From Pseudofabraea citricarpa (Eukaryota > Ascomycota > Leotiomycetes > Helotiales > Dermateaceae): a DNA stretch of 64,000 nucleotides. Positions 25,966-38,925 of the stretch are shown here, piece after piece. The first letter of the stretch is position 1; each line of letters opens with the position of its first letter. The notes under the pieces are model-generated. The model was not told the DNA's origin. It worked only from the letters and a program-made list of their open reading frames with translations, and made no database searches. The translations under genes were made by a program, and so were the position numbers. The stretch spans positions 1-64,000 of the forward strand of contig JAPWGK010000039.1 in assembly GCA_029641185.1 (NCBI GenBank), given 5' to 3'.

Positions 25966-27210
25966 TCAGTCATCTAGTAAGATCCATTCCTCCTCAACCT
26001 CATCTGAGTCCAACTCCGCTCTCCCCTGCCCCATTCTTGAGAGTTTATATTGAGGCTGTAGTTTTCCATTTTGATCCGAGACGAGTTCAAATTTTGCAAA
26101 CCATTTATGTCGATACTTAACCATGGAACTCAAAGTCATATTGCGGAGCTGTGGTGAGATGGTGGTGTGCTTTAGTCGTTCGTAATCGACGTACCACAAA
26201 TCTGCCAGACTTTGGAAGTCACCTTTGTCTAACATCTCTGTCGACCCATACTCATTATCGACGTTGATATCTTCCCACTCCCCATGAAGGTTTAGAGCTG
26301 AACGGCGTGTACTGAGACGGGGTAAGGTTACCGTGCCGGCTCTATACTTGATGTATTTCTCAAGTCTACATTGTCGAAGTACACTTGTTAGGGTAGGACC
26401 GAAAGTTTTCCCAGATTCACTGCCAGCTACCTTTCTCATCCCCGAGGTCGTCTCTTGTTGTTCTTGCCTGTAGGTATTCAGGATGGCCGTGAAAAGTTCG
26501 CCATGCTGGGCTTCGTATTCAGTCAATTCTGCATGGAGCATATCATCACCCACGTCTGCCGTGTATCGAGCATAGTTTCTAAGAAGGTCAAGGAACTGCT
26601 GCTCGGAACATGCTTCCAGTACATTCGTCTTTGTGAAACCCACACCTAAGATCTTGTCATTGTTGCCTTGCTCTCGAAATGCTGAATGAAGTATCCATTC
26701 AGCTTTTGATATCTGAGCTTTTAGACTTGAGTGCTCAATTTCACCGTTGAAGTTTTGCGACATTGAGCAAAGGCATATCGGAAGTTTTAGGATACTGCGA
26801 GAATGGTCAGGCCTATCGAAGTTGTACTTGGCGCAAAACGTGAAATGGCCGTTGGAGTCCGTCTTTCTCGTCGTCTTGTTTTGGATATCGTTTATTTCAG
26901 CTGCAGAGTAAATATCTGGTGACACCTCTACACAGCAGGTATAGAGTTGTTCGAGTTCTTTTAAAGCCAGTATAATATCTGGCTCTTGCTGTATTGTGTG
27001 TTATACTGACTGACCAAGTGTCTGTGGTTGACAAAAACTTACAAATTTTCCTTTGCCCATTCGCCGCCAAGTGCGTTCTAGACTTTCTTTGAATGTTGAA
27101 CTTTTAACCTTTTCAAAACTTGAAAGGTTTTTCAAGTCATCATCTGAGAACTCATCACCGTCTACATGGGGGATGATGCTGCCCATCTTGCTGAGATTTG
27201 CGTTGTTCAT
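25966..27210 (-). CDS. Hypothetical protein with acidic C-terminal tail
   Basis: Exons 27,043-27,210 and 25,966-26,988 (intron 26,989-27,042, donor GTAAGT, acceptor ACAG) give 396 residues. I do not recognise the family. The N-terminus is acidic (DGDEFSDDDL), then K/R-rich (ERTWRRMGKGKF). The middle (about 150-250) is helical with heptad-like charged residues (LLRNYARYTADVGDDM, LTEYEAQHGELF). The last residues are E-L-D-S-D-E-V-E-E-E-W-I-L-L-D-D, an acidic W-x-x-L pattern of the kind that binds Atg8, although that is only an inference. No signal peptide or membrane segment is seen. Expression as a real gene is supported by the clean intron. Confidence 0.75.
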
Positions 27211-28035
27211 AGCGGTTTATGAATACGCTTTGTGAGTGCGGCGATGATTGAAAGGTTTTTGTGTAATTCACAGATACATTTGGTTATGGGCTAAGAAAAG
27301 AATAGGAGTCGGAAGGAGCAGACTTTATAGCCAGGGAAATCCAGACAAGGAAGAGTGACTCTGTGACAACTAAAATTGATTCCCAGACACTGTGATTCTG
27401 CAAATCTGATTCACTACAGAATCACAACGAAATCACTATTTGTAAACACGGGTTTTTGTTTTAGAATGCACCTGTCTTATGATAGAAACTACTTTACTAC
27501 AAACCCTTTCAGTAGTGCTCTGTAGAAACTACCCGGCATATCGATTGTTGCTCTTTAATACGAGTTGGGTATAGCAACACCAGTTTAAAATGCCATAGCT
27601 AAGTAGTGAGTTTCTTAAGGATTATCACACATTTTATAAAAAGGAGGGTGTAGTTTTGACTGTCCAGTTGGACCAAATTATCTCTAAACCCATTTCACAG
27701 TGGATAACAGGAACTCCTGTGGTATTAGCAGAATGCATGATGCTTATGATCCATCATATATATAATCCGCGAAGGATAGAACGAAACCGCTATATCTTGT
27801 CTTCACACCATTTGTTTGGATAAATGCTTTGGTAATTGGTTGGATTTACGATGATAATAAAAAGACATTTTTCTTGTGCATGTTGTTGTAGTGGTGGTAA
27901 CGACTGGGATGCGGCGGAGTAACATTGTTCCGCTTGCGACCCGCTAAGATAGAGAAAAATGATTTTGATATCGCGGTACACTTGAAAACAGTCGCAACCC
28001 AATTTTCTCGACGTTCAAGCAGCACATTCAAGAAC
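27211..28035. other. Divergent promoter region
   Basis: About 0.8 kb between two genes transcribed outward (hypothetical protein, minus; UTP3, plus). No gene supported; short frames inside are chance. TATATATA lies near 27,758. Confidence 0.5.
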
Positions 28036-29970
28036 ATGGCCAAAAAACGGAAGGCCTCTGCGCGAGCAGAACCATCAGGACCAAAGGATTTCAATGCTGC
28101 AGATGGGAAATTATCAATCAATACTTATGAAGATGTCGCAGACTCTGAAGATGAATTCCACATCAATCGGGATAAGATATTGCTGGATGATGGACCAGAC
28201 GCCAAACGCCGCCGAAAGTTTGCAGAAGAAGGTATGTTACCCTTCGTTTTTTGTTCTCTCTAGATTCAATGGCTGACAGAACCAGATGCTTTTCTGGAGC
28301 CGTCAGACGAAGAAGTATTAGGTGACTCGGAAGATTCAGAGGATGACGAAGTAGATAATGATCACACCATTCAGCCAAGGACAAACAAGCACCAAGATTC
28401 TGATGGAGAGAGATATGAGGAGGAAGATGAGGATGCGGAGGGGTGGGGTTCCTCGAAGCGCGATTACTACAATGCCGACAACATCGAGACAGAAGCCGAT
28501 GCTCTGGAAGAAGAGGCTGAAGCCAAGCGATTACAGCAGAAGAAGTTACAAAAGATGTCAGATGCGGATTTCGGGTTCGATGAATCGGAGTGGCTAGATG
28601 CACCTAATGAGGACGAGGAAGGTGACACTGTTACAGAGGTTCTGAAGGACATTGAGATTACATCGGATATGGGCCCAGAGGAAAGACTCAGAATACTGCA
28701 GACCCGATATCCAGAGTTCGATTTTCTTGCGAACGAGTTTGTAAAATTACAGCCTGTGCTACAAGATTTACAGACAAAGGCAGAGGCTGAACTGGCGGGC
28801 AGGAAGTCTTTCTCTGGCACTGCATCACCAACAGTAGCCAAGGCAAGAGCGCTGGCTGCATATATGGCAGCTCTAACAATGTACTTTGCTCTACTCACTT
28901 CTCCTTCTAAGGGAGCAGATGGCGAGACACGGACTCTAGATCCAGCCGAATTACGCGATCATGCTGTAATGGACAGTCTGTTACAGTGTCGCCAGCTTTG
29001 GTCAAGAGTCAAATCCCTGAAAGTTAACGAAGAAGTTTCGGTCGACACAGACGACTCATCAGCGATTCTAGAATCATCGCAAACAAAGAGCCGTCAAGAG
29101 AACGTCAACGAGGCTGTCCACACAACCAAGAAGGGCCGGAAAGAAAACAAACGTTCTCAGGCTAGCTCTGATGCTGCTATTCTGCGTGCGGAACGAATGC
29201 AAAAGGCCGAGGACGAGTTGGCCGATCTCACATCCCTTGTGCCAAAGTCACGGAAGAGTGTTAGACGCGCAACGAAACAGGTCGTGGTGGCTGACGATGA
29301 TTCTGACTTTGGAGAGGAAGAGACCATGGACGCAAAATCTGCCGCAGAGAAAGCAAGTAAAAAGAAGAGTTTGCGTTTCTACACATCGCAAATCGCACAG
29401 AAAGCCAACAGGCGTGCAGATGCTGGCAGAGATGCTGGTGGTGATGCTGATTTACCATATAGAGAGCGGCTCAAGGATAGACAGCAGAGACTCAACGCTG
29501 AAGCTGAGAAGCGGGGCAAGAAACTTGATGAATATGGCAGAGGAGCTGATTTGGGCGGCGAAAGTGGCGATGAAGATATGGCCATCGCTAAAGAAGTTCG
29601 CGATGACGAAGATGAATATTATGACATGGTGGCCAAGTCTTCAAAGCAGAAGAAATCAGACAAAGACGCCAAGTACGAGGCAATCGCTGCTGCAAAAGCC
29701 GAAGGCAAGATGGTGCGAATTGTGGAGGGTGAGGTCGACGAAGATGGGAAGCGAGCAATTGGTTATGTTATTGAGAAGAATAAGGGTCTCGCACCAAGGA
29801 GAAAGAAGGATGTACGCAATCCTCGTGTCAAGAAGAGAAAGAAGTACGAGGAGAAAAAGAAGAAGCTCAGTAGCACCAGAGCTGTTTACAAGGGTGGAGA
29901 AGAGAGAGGTGGTTACGGAGGAGAAAAGACTGGTATCAAGACCGGGCTTGTCAAAAGTGTCAAATTGTAG
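28036..29970 (+). CDS. UTP3: UTP3/SAS10, small-subunit processome protein
   Basis: Exons 28,036-28,231 and 28,286-29,970 give 626 residues. The intron has donor GTATGT and acceptor CCAG, and joining gives F-A-E-E-D-A-F-L-E-P. The protein is a nucleolar component of the U3 snoRNP/SSU processome that processes 18S pre-rRNA; the yeast homologue was also found as a silencing factor. It has a long acidic N-terminal half with D/E runs, an Utp3/Lcp5-like helical part near 200-330 (ERLRILQTRYPEFDFLANEF), many K/R-rich segments, and the C-terminal Sas10 domain (about 550-626) with IGYVIEKNKGLAPRRKKDVRN and RVKKRKKYEEKKKKL, ending G-I-K-T-G-L-V-K-S-V-K-L. This end is diagnostic. Confidence 0.95.
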
Positions 29971-30526
29971 TATGGGTTGTTTTACCTTCTCGAATGAATA
30001 TCTATACTTTGGAAATGGTTTTTTTGCAGGTCGATTGTTTGTTCAATTTCGTCTGCTGAATCTACTAATTCTGTAGGGCGGAACACATAATGTGACGAGA
30101 TTCGTTCTGGCAGGCAAAGCTGATAGGACTTCAGGGATAAAAACGACCTGAGGACGAAGAACAACCTCGGCAGGTGTTCTGTTCGATGGAAAATCAATTC
30201 AGCACCTTCGGCACAGCGATATTGGAACCAAAAACAGCATGGTTGAAAATATAGACGGGCACTAATTAGCCCTTAGCGACAGAGCCTCCCCAACCGTTTG
30301 CAGCTGTGACCTGCTTAGTGCGCCGTGCACAGGAGAATCCAGATTGTGGTTTGAATCTGCAATCGTCTACATTCTTCGACTACTGAATGAAGTATATGGG
30401 ATATTATTCTGGAACTATTGGTCGCATTCCTCTTGGCATTTCTTGTTTTGCTCTAATACCTGCATGTAGGTCTCTCAATGAACGTCTCTTCTGCACTTTG
30501 CAACTATCTTTCTTAACTTTAATAAA
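29971..30526. other. Intergenic, no gene seen
   Basis: 3' flank of UTP3 and promoter of the chitinase gene. A large overlapping frame in another phase of UTP3 ends here and is a shadow. Confidence 0.6.
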
Positions 30527-32612
30527 ATGCACTTACTACGCTTTCCCTTTCTAATACTCCTTCTGAGCCAACAAGCTTCTAGTTATGTTCTTTCTCTGGC
30601 AGAACGAAGCTCGAATATATTTGCCGGTCCTTCCCATAGCGTCAATTCCAGAGGGACTGCGCAATGCGGCCCGAATTCCCCTTGCGACGATGGGAGTTGT
30701 TGTAATTCCGTAATATTTTTCTTCTTGAAGTTCGATTTTATGTTTGACTTACTTCTTCCATAGCTCGGGCAATGCGGATATGCTCCTGCAATGTGTAAAC
30801 CCACAGGAACAACAAAGTGCATATCCAATTGCGACGCCAAGACCGATTGTGGCGTCTATTCAGTGAACGGCACGCAAAAATGTGGATTGAACACATGTTG
30901 CTCGGCTTCCGGATTTTGTGGGGTAAGAAACTATACATAAGGTTTAGACAACAAGGCTAACTTGCTCCCCAGACATCAAATGAACATTGTGTCAATGGTG
31001 ATCCAGTTTACCTCTCAATGCCATGCCAGAAAGGGTTTGGAAGATGTGAAGTTGTTCCACAGCCAAAATGCACAGGGTCAACAGCATCAAAGGGACGCAA
31101 AATTGCTTACTATCAGTCGATGTATGTTCACTACCCACTCAATAACAAATACGCATGCTAAAACCGAGTTAGAAATCTACAACGCCCATGTCAGACAATA
31201 TCCCCCGGTCAAATTAACACTACAGGGTTAACTCACTTAATATTTGCATTTGCATCCATTGACCCGCAATCCTTCCAAATCACCCCCGGTGATTCTGGCG
31301 ACCCTGCTATATATCCCAAATTCACGGCATTGAAGACAAAAACCATGCAAACATGGATCGCCATAGGTGGAGGAGGTTTCAGCTCACCTGGGTCGAAAAC
31401 ATACACAACATGGTCGGATATGGTCACATCCTCTAACAATCGAGCAATATTTATCAAAGCTCTTCTGGCATTCATATCTCAATGGGGGTTTCAAGGTGTG
31501 GATCTAGACTGGGAGTTTCCCGGTGTGAACACCGGAGGTCGTTCTACCGATCTCGTGAACTTAATCGCACTCACCAAAGAAATCCGCGCGGCGTTCGGGA
31601 AAAAATATGGGTTAAGTATAGCTATGTAAGCGATTATCCAGTCAAATAGTAACCGCGACCACATATACTAATTTGTGAAAATAGCCCGCCTGATTTCTCA
31701 ACTCTGCAGAATTTCGATCCCCGAGCGATGGAACCATATGTAGATTTCTATGGTTTGATGGCATATGATTTACATGGACCTTGGGAAGCGCCGTACGCAG
31801 GAGCTTTCATAAAATCACAGACAGCACTGCCAGAGATTGAAAGTTCGACTTTGCCGTTGTGGTATAATGGCTTGACGCCCTCGAAGATCAACCTGGGGTT
31901 GGCCTACTATGGACGTGGTTATACAGTCAGGTAAGCAAGCAAACGTTACTTATCTCATGCCTGCAATATCGAAATCTAATGCGTCCTCTGGTTTCAGTGA
32001 TACATCATGTATGGGTATCGACTGTGCATACACCCAACCGAGTTCACCTGGCCCATGTACAACTGATGCAGGAATGCTCTCCCTTCGAGAAATCGAGCAA
32101 CTCATTGCACGCAGAAAACTCGTACCGAAATTGATTCCCGAATTGGCAGTTAAACAGATCACATGGGATAACCAATGGATGGGGTACGATGACGCGGAAA
32201 CCATGGCCATGAAAACGAAGTGGGCGGATCAGAGATGCCTGGGAGGGACGAGTATGTGGAGTATAGATATGTATTCTGGTGCTGGAAGGTACGTCGCTAT
32301 TTTCGATTCTTGTTTCGACTTCCATTTTCCCCTTTTGCGAAAGAGTGCCATAATTTGATTCGATTTGATTCGCTGACATTTTCTTTTCTTCCGGATAGTG
32401 GAGATCCCAATCCGAAAGTATGGGATGGGGCAGCTGCTAATGCAGCAGCAAACCCATTCGCCAAATCTCCGGATGCCACTTGTGGTACAGGCACGAAATA
32501 CACTTGTCTGAACAGCACGTTTGGAAATTGCTGTTCAGTACGTGGATACTGCGGATCTACGTCTGCGTATTGTGGTACGGGTTGCCAGGCGGGCTTTGGA
32601 AAATGCTCGTGA
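30527..32612 (+). CDS. Secreted GH18 chitinase with CBM18 chitin-binding modules
   Basis: Seven exons: 30,527-30,709, 30,764-30,922, 30,973-31,121, 31,173-31,625, 31,685-31,930, 31,998-32,288 and 32,399-32,612, giving 564 residues. It hydrolyses chitin outside the cell. It has a signal peptide (1-20, LLRFPFLILLLSQQ), two N-terminal Cys-rich chitin-binding segments (about 46-130: CGPNSPCDDGSCCN, CGLNTCCSASGFCG), and a GH18 barrel (about 155-490) with WIAIGGGGFS and the active site G-V-D-L-D-W-E-F-P, where Glu278 is the proton donor. It ends with one CBM18 (CCSVRGYCGSTSAYCGTGCQ). The DxxDxDxE motif has Gln in place of the first Asp (FQGVDLDWE), as in the killer-toxin-like subgroup C chitinases; the CBM18 content also points there, but the protein is shorter than most of that group. 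Roles could be wall remodelling or attack on other fungi. Confidence 0.93.
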
Positions 32613-32938
32613 CGGCAGAGATTACTTGGAAGAATAATGTTTAACGAAGTTACGGATTTTGGGTATTTGAAGGGACGCGACGAAATATGCCCTCATTGGG
32701 GAATGAAATTGTATCAATCTAATTTATATAAGGTTAATATATCTGTGCACTGGGTTTAGAGATATGATTGAAAGCGTTGACTTATTTATTCTATTCCAAA
32801 ATCTGGAATACTACAATGCGCCAATTTAAGCGAGACGCTTTTCGCTGACATCTATTAACCACGCAGACTTTTCGTTTAAACCACTGGGGGTAACCTTCCC
32901 TAGACTTTGTATAGAGGTCATTTATATATATATACTCG
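32613..32938. other. Intergenic between convergent genes
   Basis: 3' flanks of the chitinase (plus) and the flavin-binding protein (minus). Nothing else seen. Confidence 0.6.
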
Positions 32939-33944
32939 TCAAGATCTTGCTCGACTACTAGCACTCTTCTTCGGCACAACCTCACTTCCATCCACAATGC
33001 CATGTCTCGCCACAGTCTCAGCATACTCCCTCTCCTTCATATTCCTCCCCTCCTTCCACTCTAAGATTTCCTTCTGAACCACTCTCTCCGGGCAATGCCC
33101 ACTAGCGACCGGCTCACCGATCGTTTCAAAAACAGGAAGGGCTCCAGTCCAAACATCCGGTCTCTCACCCAATCCAGCCTTTTCTAGCCCATTAAGGTTC
33201 GTAGCACGCACTTTTGCCGATGCAGAGTTTACGACGACTTTGATGAGCTGCAGAGACTTCATAGCTTCCGGTGCTACGGGATTGGTTGTCGACCAGCGCC
33301 GACGGACCATGTGGTTGGTGAGTAAATGCATCGCGTAGTGCTTTTCTGCCGCGTCTTGAATCGGTACGGCAGTTCCGTGGATCACGCTGGATCTGTAGTT
33401 CAGAGAGTGCCCGTTTGGAGCGAAGTGAAGAATGACTCCATCAACTATCATCGACCGTGTTAATCAGAGAACAAATACCCATGAGGATTTCAAATCAATA
33501 AAACTGGGGAGTGAAACTTTTACTTGCCTTTCGTAGACGAAATCACAACTTTTAGCATCCCCTTCCCTGCCATCTTCGCCAACAACATCGCAGAGTTTCC
33601 ATGAAGATATACATCGAAGGGTTGGTCTTGGCATGATTCCTGCCGTGACACATACTCTGCTTCGCTGCCGTCGTCTTCGGGTAATGGCGAGGAGGGATCA
33701 TATTGTCCTGCTACAGCGGTCATAGGAAGACTAAATGGTGCAGGCTCGCCGTCTTCATCAGTAGTGACGAAAGAGACTGTCGAGAAGAAAGTTGATGATA
33801 GGATTGAGTGTATTGTTTTGTAATCGTATTTTGCTTACGACGGAGTCAGCGAAAAGAAGATGTTAGACGTGGAGGGCATGACTTACCTCGATGTTTGTAT
33901 ACTCGAATTGTGTTCTCTTTTAGTTGTGGATATGAGGCTGTCAT
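32939..33944 (-). CDS. Flavin-nucleotide-binding (pyridoxamine 5'-phosphate oxidase-like) protein
   Basis: Exons 33,887-33,944, 33,528-33,833 and 32,939-33,444 give 289 residues. Family members have the split-barrel FMN-binding fold; the fungal group has no settled reaction. Recognisable blocks are the start MTASYPQLKENTIRVYKHR, YDYKTIHSIL, the FMN-contact segment FDVYLHGNSAMLLAKM, and VDGVILHFAPNGHSLNYRSSVIHG, then MVRRRWSTTNPV and VWTGALPVFETIGEPV. The second intron (33,445-33,527) starts with GCAAGT, a GC-AG intron. Joining K|V-D-G-V restores the conserved sequence, whereas reading on meets a stop after three codons. No signal peptide; probably cytosolic. Confidence 0.88.
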
Positions 33945-34243
33945 TTTGCTTGACGTTTGTGCTTGTTTCGAAGAACGAGTGACTGCTTATGCTGGAAAAT
34001 AAATATCGAGAAGGAAGCAGATTCACTTCAATTGAAATCTGGGTATCCTGACTGGCCTAAGTACCAGGCATGAATTAGTGCTTGTGTCGTCAGGGCCCAC
34101 TGAGGAACCCCACGTATCACGGCAGGCAGGTGGTGTCGAGATTCCTTTCAGAAGGCATGTGGACGCGACACTATAACTAGGAGGGGACTGGGCTCGTGAT
34201 ACGCTTGGATCTAAAATTCTATGATGGTATAATATCTATGACT

Positions 34244-36137
34244 TTACAACTTTGAGTTTCTCAGTCCTAAAACTCGCTCAATCTCCTCCATTATCAACAG
34301 AGCCTTCTCCTCGCCAAATCTTCTCGTCACTATCTGCAGAGCAATTGGCGCATCTTTATACTTTTCTGGCCCCGTATAAAATGCTGCGAAGGCTTTGTCT
34401 TGATCGCTTAATTCTGTCCCAGGGAATTTCTCCCAGGTATCTGTTTCCTGCACCTTGCTGACCGGGATTACTGCTCCTGTATAGTCGAGAAGGTTAAAGG
34501 CCGAAGTGTAGCCCCAATATGTACTTTCGCCATGTGCAGATGCAACAGATGCATTTACTGGACAAAGCAAGAAATCCAGCTTAGCTGCGTTCAATTCTGC
34601 AGCGTAAGCTGTCTGCAAGATGTTCCTTCGTTGGTTGATCTTCCATGTCTCTCTCGCAGTACAGTGTTTTGGGTGAGTTTTATCGAGGAGCATCTTGATA
34701 ATCGGAACAGGGAGTTCGTTCCCTTCTGTCATTACTTCATAATATTCTTCCGCTCCGTCCAGGAAGTATGCTTCGTTGACGGTTTTGATAATGTCCGGGT
34801 GAGATGATGGCTTCCATGGGATGATAGTATGCCCCGCCCGCGAAAGTGCATCTGATGTTTCAAGAAGACATCTTGTTACTGGCGGATGAGGCGAGATAAT
34901 GCCGTCATGAGACATTACTCCAATTCTCATATTGGAAGGAACTGAAACCGTTGGCCTCCAAGGAAGCTCAATCAGAGATGGTTCAGTCAACCACGGTTGA
35001 GCCTCAAGAGCAACTTGACAGAATAACCTCAAGTCTTCTGGACTGACTGCCATTGGCCCCACTGCACCGACTATATTTTCCATTCCACCGTGAACACCAG
35101 CCAGTCCACTGTGTGGCAATCTGCTGATAGATGGCTTTAATCCGTATATTCCGGAGAAACCTGCTGGTGCTCGAATTGAGCCCCCTGGAAATATCATGTT
35201 AGTTCTGGAGATTCTTTCACACATGCTCAAACACCACAAAGAAAACTAACCAATATCTGTTCCAATTCCCAATAGACTCCCACGCATGGCAATTAGAGCA
35301 CCTTCACCTCCAGAGCTTCCTCCAGGTGTGAGATTTGTGTTATGAGGATTTTTCGTTGTTCCATAAAGATTGCTAACAGTTTCTAGAGCCTGACGTGCGA
35401 ATCAGAAATTTGTCAAATTGTCAACATTAAGGCGGTCATACCATAAGCGATTGAGGGTTTGTGGTCTTGACATGAAATACTGCTCCCGCTTCTCTCAACA
35501 CCTTGACAATCAAAGAATCCGTACTGGACACATTATTTGCCCATGCTATGAATCCCGAAGTTGATGGTGTGTTTCGTAGATCAACATGTTCCTTCACAGA
35601 TATTGGAAGTCCATGAAGGGGACCAATCGGTTGGTGGTGAATTCTCATATGCTCATCTAATTCTGCCGCGTCCTTCAAAGCCTCGTTAAACAAAACCAGG
35701 GCAAGGCAATTGGTCTTTGGTCATCGTTCATTAGCATTTTCTAAACCAAACACCACAAAAACCCAGCAAAGCAAGATTGAGAACTTTGCATTTGAACTTG
35801 AAATAGTGGTCAAACTTACAGCTTGATGCGCGATGGCCGCTCTTTTACAGAATGCCGTCGTAACCTCTACTGCACTATATGTTTCTCTGTGGATTCTTTC
35901 GAGCAAGCTTGTGGCCGTCAAGGAAGTGATCTCCAATTCTTTCTGGTCCAGGATCCCAGACCTAAATGGCAAGTCCAGGAAATTATGTCCTCTTAATAGT
36001 GATTCTGGCACAACATATTCAGGTGGTATAGCGCCATTAATTTCCTCCCGTCTTTGACGTGCAATATGTTGCCATGGAGGCGATGTAGGCGCGAGGTCCA
36101 AATTTGGGAGCTCCCCTTTCGCAAAGGTGTCGGCCAT
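34244..36137 (-). CDS. Amidase (amidase-signature family, acetamidase-like)
   Basis: Exons 35,820-36,137, 35,442-35,714, 35,251-35,389 and 34,244-35,184 give 556 residues, the normal length for fungal amidases. It cleaves carboxylic amides to acid plus ammonia or amine. The Ser-cisSer-Lys triad is complete: Lys147 ([10 protein letters not shown]), Ser222 ([16 protein letters not shown]) and Ser246 (GTDIGGSIRAP); the spacings equal those of fatty acid amide hydrolase. The early [13 protein letters not shown] block is also typical. I chose the start [10 protein letters not shown]; an in-frame ATG 39 codons upstream (36,254) would add sequence with no family match. It is divergent from the SDR at 38,095. 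Together with the nearby amine oxidase it suggests use of amides and amines as nitrogen sources (inference). Confidence 0.93.
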
Positions 36138-38094
36138 GCTGATGAGAGCCTGGGAATCAATGAGATCTTGGAGAGCGAATGGGCACGCAACAATCGATGT
36201 TTTTTGAGGACGAAAAACTTTGGACTGTGAAGTATTGTGGAGGGGCAACTGCAAGCCTGATCACGGGGGCATTTCACTGGGGAGGAAGGTGGACACGAGA
36301 AATCAAGGTTTGCGCTAGACCATCTCGCTATAACCTGCCGACTTGTTTATATTCCGTTCCGACAACGGCAGCTAAACTGTTGATAATTATGAAAGATCTC
36401 GATTGTATATACACGACAGTGTAGCTTAAATACACGTATATCATCGCCTCAGCCAAAGCAGTAACAGATGGCTAATAAGATACCAGAGTGTAAATGGTAA
36501 TTGGTCTTTGGAGTCAAGGCACTTGAAGACAAGGAAACAGCTGCGTGCTTCTAATCAAAATGAAATACTTGGTATGACCAAAGAGGAGGGAAGAGAATTT
36601 AAATGAATTTGGCTTATTCCATGGCTTATTTTCTATCTTGTTGAACGAGATAGCTTTTTTAGCAGCAAGAAAAGGATTGACAGCAAGAAAGTGATTGTGT
36701 CTAGGAATATATATTTTCCACCATACACTTCTTCATTTGATTTACTGCAACAAGGCCGAGAATCAATGCCACTCAAAACATGTCCGTTCAAGCTTCTCTC
36801 GTCAAACCCGACTGCCGTCGGATCGGTTGGTTGATGTGCGAAGACAGACAGCTGGCACAACCCGAATTCGATGGTTATTTAGATATTGTTGGGCTGCAAG
36901 ATAGTGCTACCGATATGTAAGGAGTCAGAGTGTTGGGAAAGGATGATCATATACTAACGTCTACGATTCCTGGAATATGTGCCCAAGGCACGTGATCTCC
37001 ACTCTACTCCTGATCTACACCTGGTGCACAGAATGACAATGAAAATATATTAATCATTGACGTACACCAACCCAAGGAAGTAACAAACGATTTAGACAAC
37101 ATTACCGATGTGATTTTCAGTGGCAAATATCAGGGATGATTTTCGACATCTGTTACTGGGTCCATGTTGAAATCGAATTTTATAAAAGTGAGATGTATTT
37201 AGTTAATGGCTATAGAAATATATGTCCATTCTCATTGGAAGTCTATGAAGCGAGTCGATAACAAGATTTAACTGTTAGAAGGTTCGAATTGTCGATGTAA
37301 AGCACTTTACTATGCTTTTACTATTTCTAAGGTCCTTTTCTATGTCATCGAAAACCAAGAATAAATGTGGCTAACGCGAAAACTCAAGGACTTGGGCTAT
37401 CAACCTCCCTTTTAGCTTTTCTCCGTCTCGGAGTCTCTGAAAATTGTTCTTATTACCGACTTCAAGAAACCTGGCACTGCTAATAGTCTTCGCTTATTTT
37501 TGCGTCTTGTTGAAACTGCGGAAATGGATTTAATGATAGATAGTACATCCATGTATTATTTGGATCACACCGCATATATTTCATCGCACCACTAATATCG
37601 ACGTATTTTAAGATGTCTTGTGGCAACCAGGTATAGCACTAAGCAAATATTCAAAACAAAAAGAAAGAAAAAAGGAAAAATAAACCTCGGCCGGTTGTGT
37701 GGTCGCTTAGCACCGTAAAACGACCTCTCCAACAGACCAGTCAAAATAGAGCAGTATCGGATCCGGTCATGAACCTGAGTAAGAGGAGCATTGGAACTGA
37801 ATTAAATCCATTTGAAGTAGACGTTTCGTGGACTTAAACGAATCCTGCGAGCGCACCCGAACCCGAAGCCGGACACGAACCCGAACCCGAAGTGTCAATG
37901 AAGGTCACTTAGTCCGCAATCTGGTCAAAAGCTATGTTAGATCTCCTTATAAATAGCGAACCCTCGTATGCTTTCACTCTGGCCACTACGAAAACTTTAC
38001 TTTACCCCAGTGCTTCTTTTCAATCTTGCTTGAAAGACGTTAGTGCTCGATACCAAACCTCATTCGCCATTGACAAACTAACCTGGCCGTACTC
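36138..38094. other. Long divergent intergenic region
   Basis: About 2 kb between the amidase (minus) and the SDR (plus), with no gene supported. It holds a pair of CGAACCCGAACCCGAA-type direct repeats around 37,857-37,892 (ACCCGAACCCGAAGC, then ACCCGAACCCGAAGT) and a clear TATA element near the SDR. Confidence 0.55.
37948..37956 (+). promoter_or_regulatory. TATA box of the SDR gene
   Basis: TATAAATAG stands 139 bp upstream of the SDR start codon at 38,095, a reasonable distance for a fungal TATA promoter. Confidence 0.55.
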
Positions 38095-38925
38095 ATGGCG
38101 CAAAACATAGCACGCAAAGTGCTAGTCATTATTGGCACCGGTGGCATGGGCTTACCCATTGCGAGGCGCTTAGCCAATGGCAGGCATATCATTCTTGCTG
38201 ACTACTCGGAGGCCAACTTAGAGGACGCCTCGACAACTCTCCGCAGCGAAGGTCACGATGTTGAATGTCATGCAGTGAACATCAGCGACTATAATTTAGT
38301 CCACGAGCTGGCAACAGTAGCCAAGAATGCCGGCCAAATTGATGCCATCATTCATACTGCCGGTGTCGCCCCTGGTGTGTCAAGCGCTAAGCAGATCTTC
38401 GAGATTGATCTCCTTGGGACAGCGAACATCATCGAAGCCTTCCTACCCGTCGTTTCTCTAGGAACGTCTTTGGTTTGCATTGCTAGCATGGCAGGAAGCA
38501 TGGCCAAGTTGTCCCCAGATCTGGAAAGGCATCTTGCGACCGCACCCCTCGACCAGCTTCTCCAGCATAAAGATATCGACCTCGAATCTTCAAATCCAGG
38601 GATGGCGTACGGACTGGCTAAGCGTGGCAATCAACTGCGAGTACAAGCTTCTGCCCGCGCCTGGGGAAGCAAAGGTGCGCGGTTGAATAGCGTTAGCCCA
38701 GGCATTATTTCGACAGCCTTGGCACAGAAGCAGCTACAAAGTCCAATGGGCGATCACATGAGATCTCTGATCGATTTGTCAGGCAGACGCAGGCTGGGCA
38801 CCCCAGATGATATTGCTAATACTGTAGCCTTCTTGACAGGTCCGGAATCTGACTTCATTACTGGAAATGATATTCTTGTTGATGGGGGAACAGTTGCTGG
38901 ACAGCGTTGGCATACTGGAAGCTAG
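38095..38925 (+). CDS. Short-chain dehydrogenase/reductase (SDR)
   Basis: Intronless, 276 residues, the classical SDR length. Cofactor motif GTGGMG at 14-19 in place of the usual TGxxxGxG, an acidic Asp at the end of beta-2 (LADYSEAN, favouring NAD(H)), HTAG in place of NNAG, catalytic Ser in CIASMAGS, Tyr172 and Lys176 in YGLAKRG, and the C-terminal FITGNDILVDGGT. Substrate unknown; a nearby annotation as an oxidoreductase of a small alcohol or ketone is as far as the sequence allows. It stands between the amidase and a Zn2Cys6 regulator. A TATA box is 139 bp upstream. Confidence 0.92.
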   Translation: MAQNIARKVLVIIGTGGMGLPIARRLANGRHIILADYSEANLEDASTTLRSEGHDVECHAVNISDYNLVHELATVAKNAGQIDAIIHTAGVAPGVSSAKQIFEIDLLGTANIIEAFLPVVSLGTSLVCIASMAGSMAKLSPDLERHLATAPLDQLLQHKDIDLESSNPGMAYGLAKRGNQLRVQASARAWGSKGARLNSVSPGIISTALAQKQLQSPMGDHMRSLIDLSGRRRLGTPDDIANTVAFLTGPESDFITGNDILVDGGTVAGQRWHTGS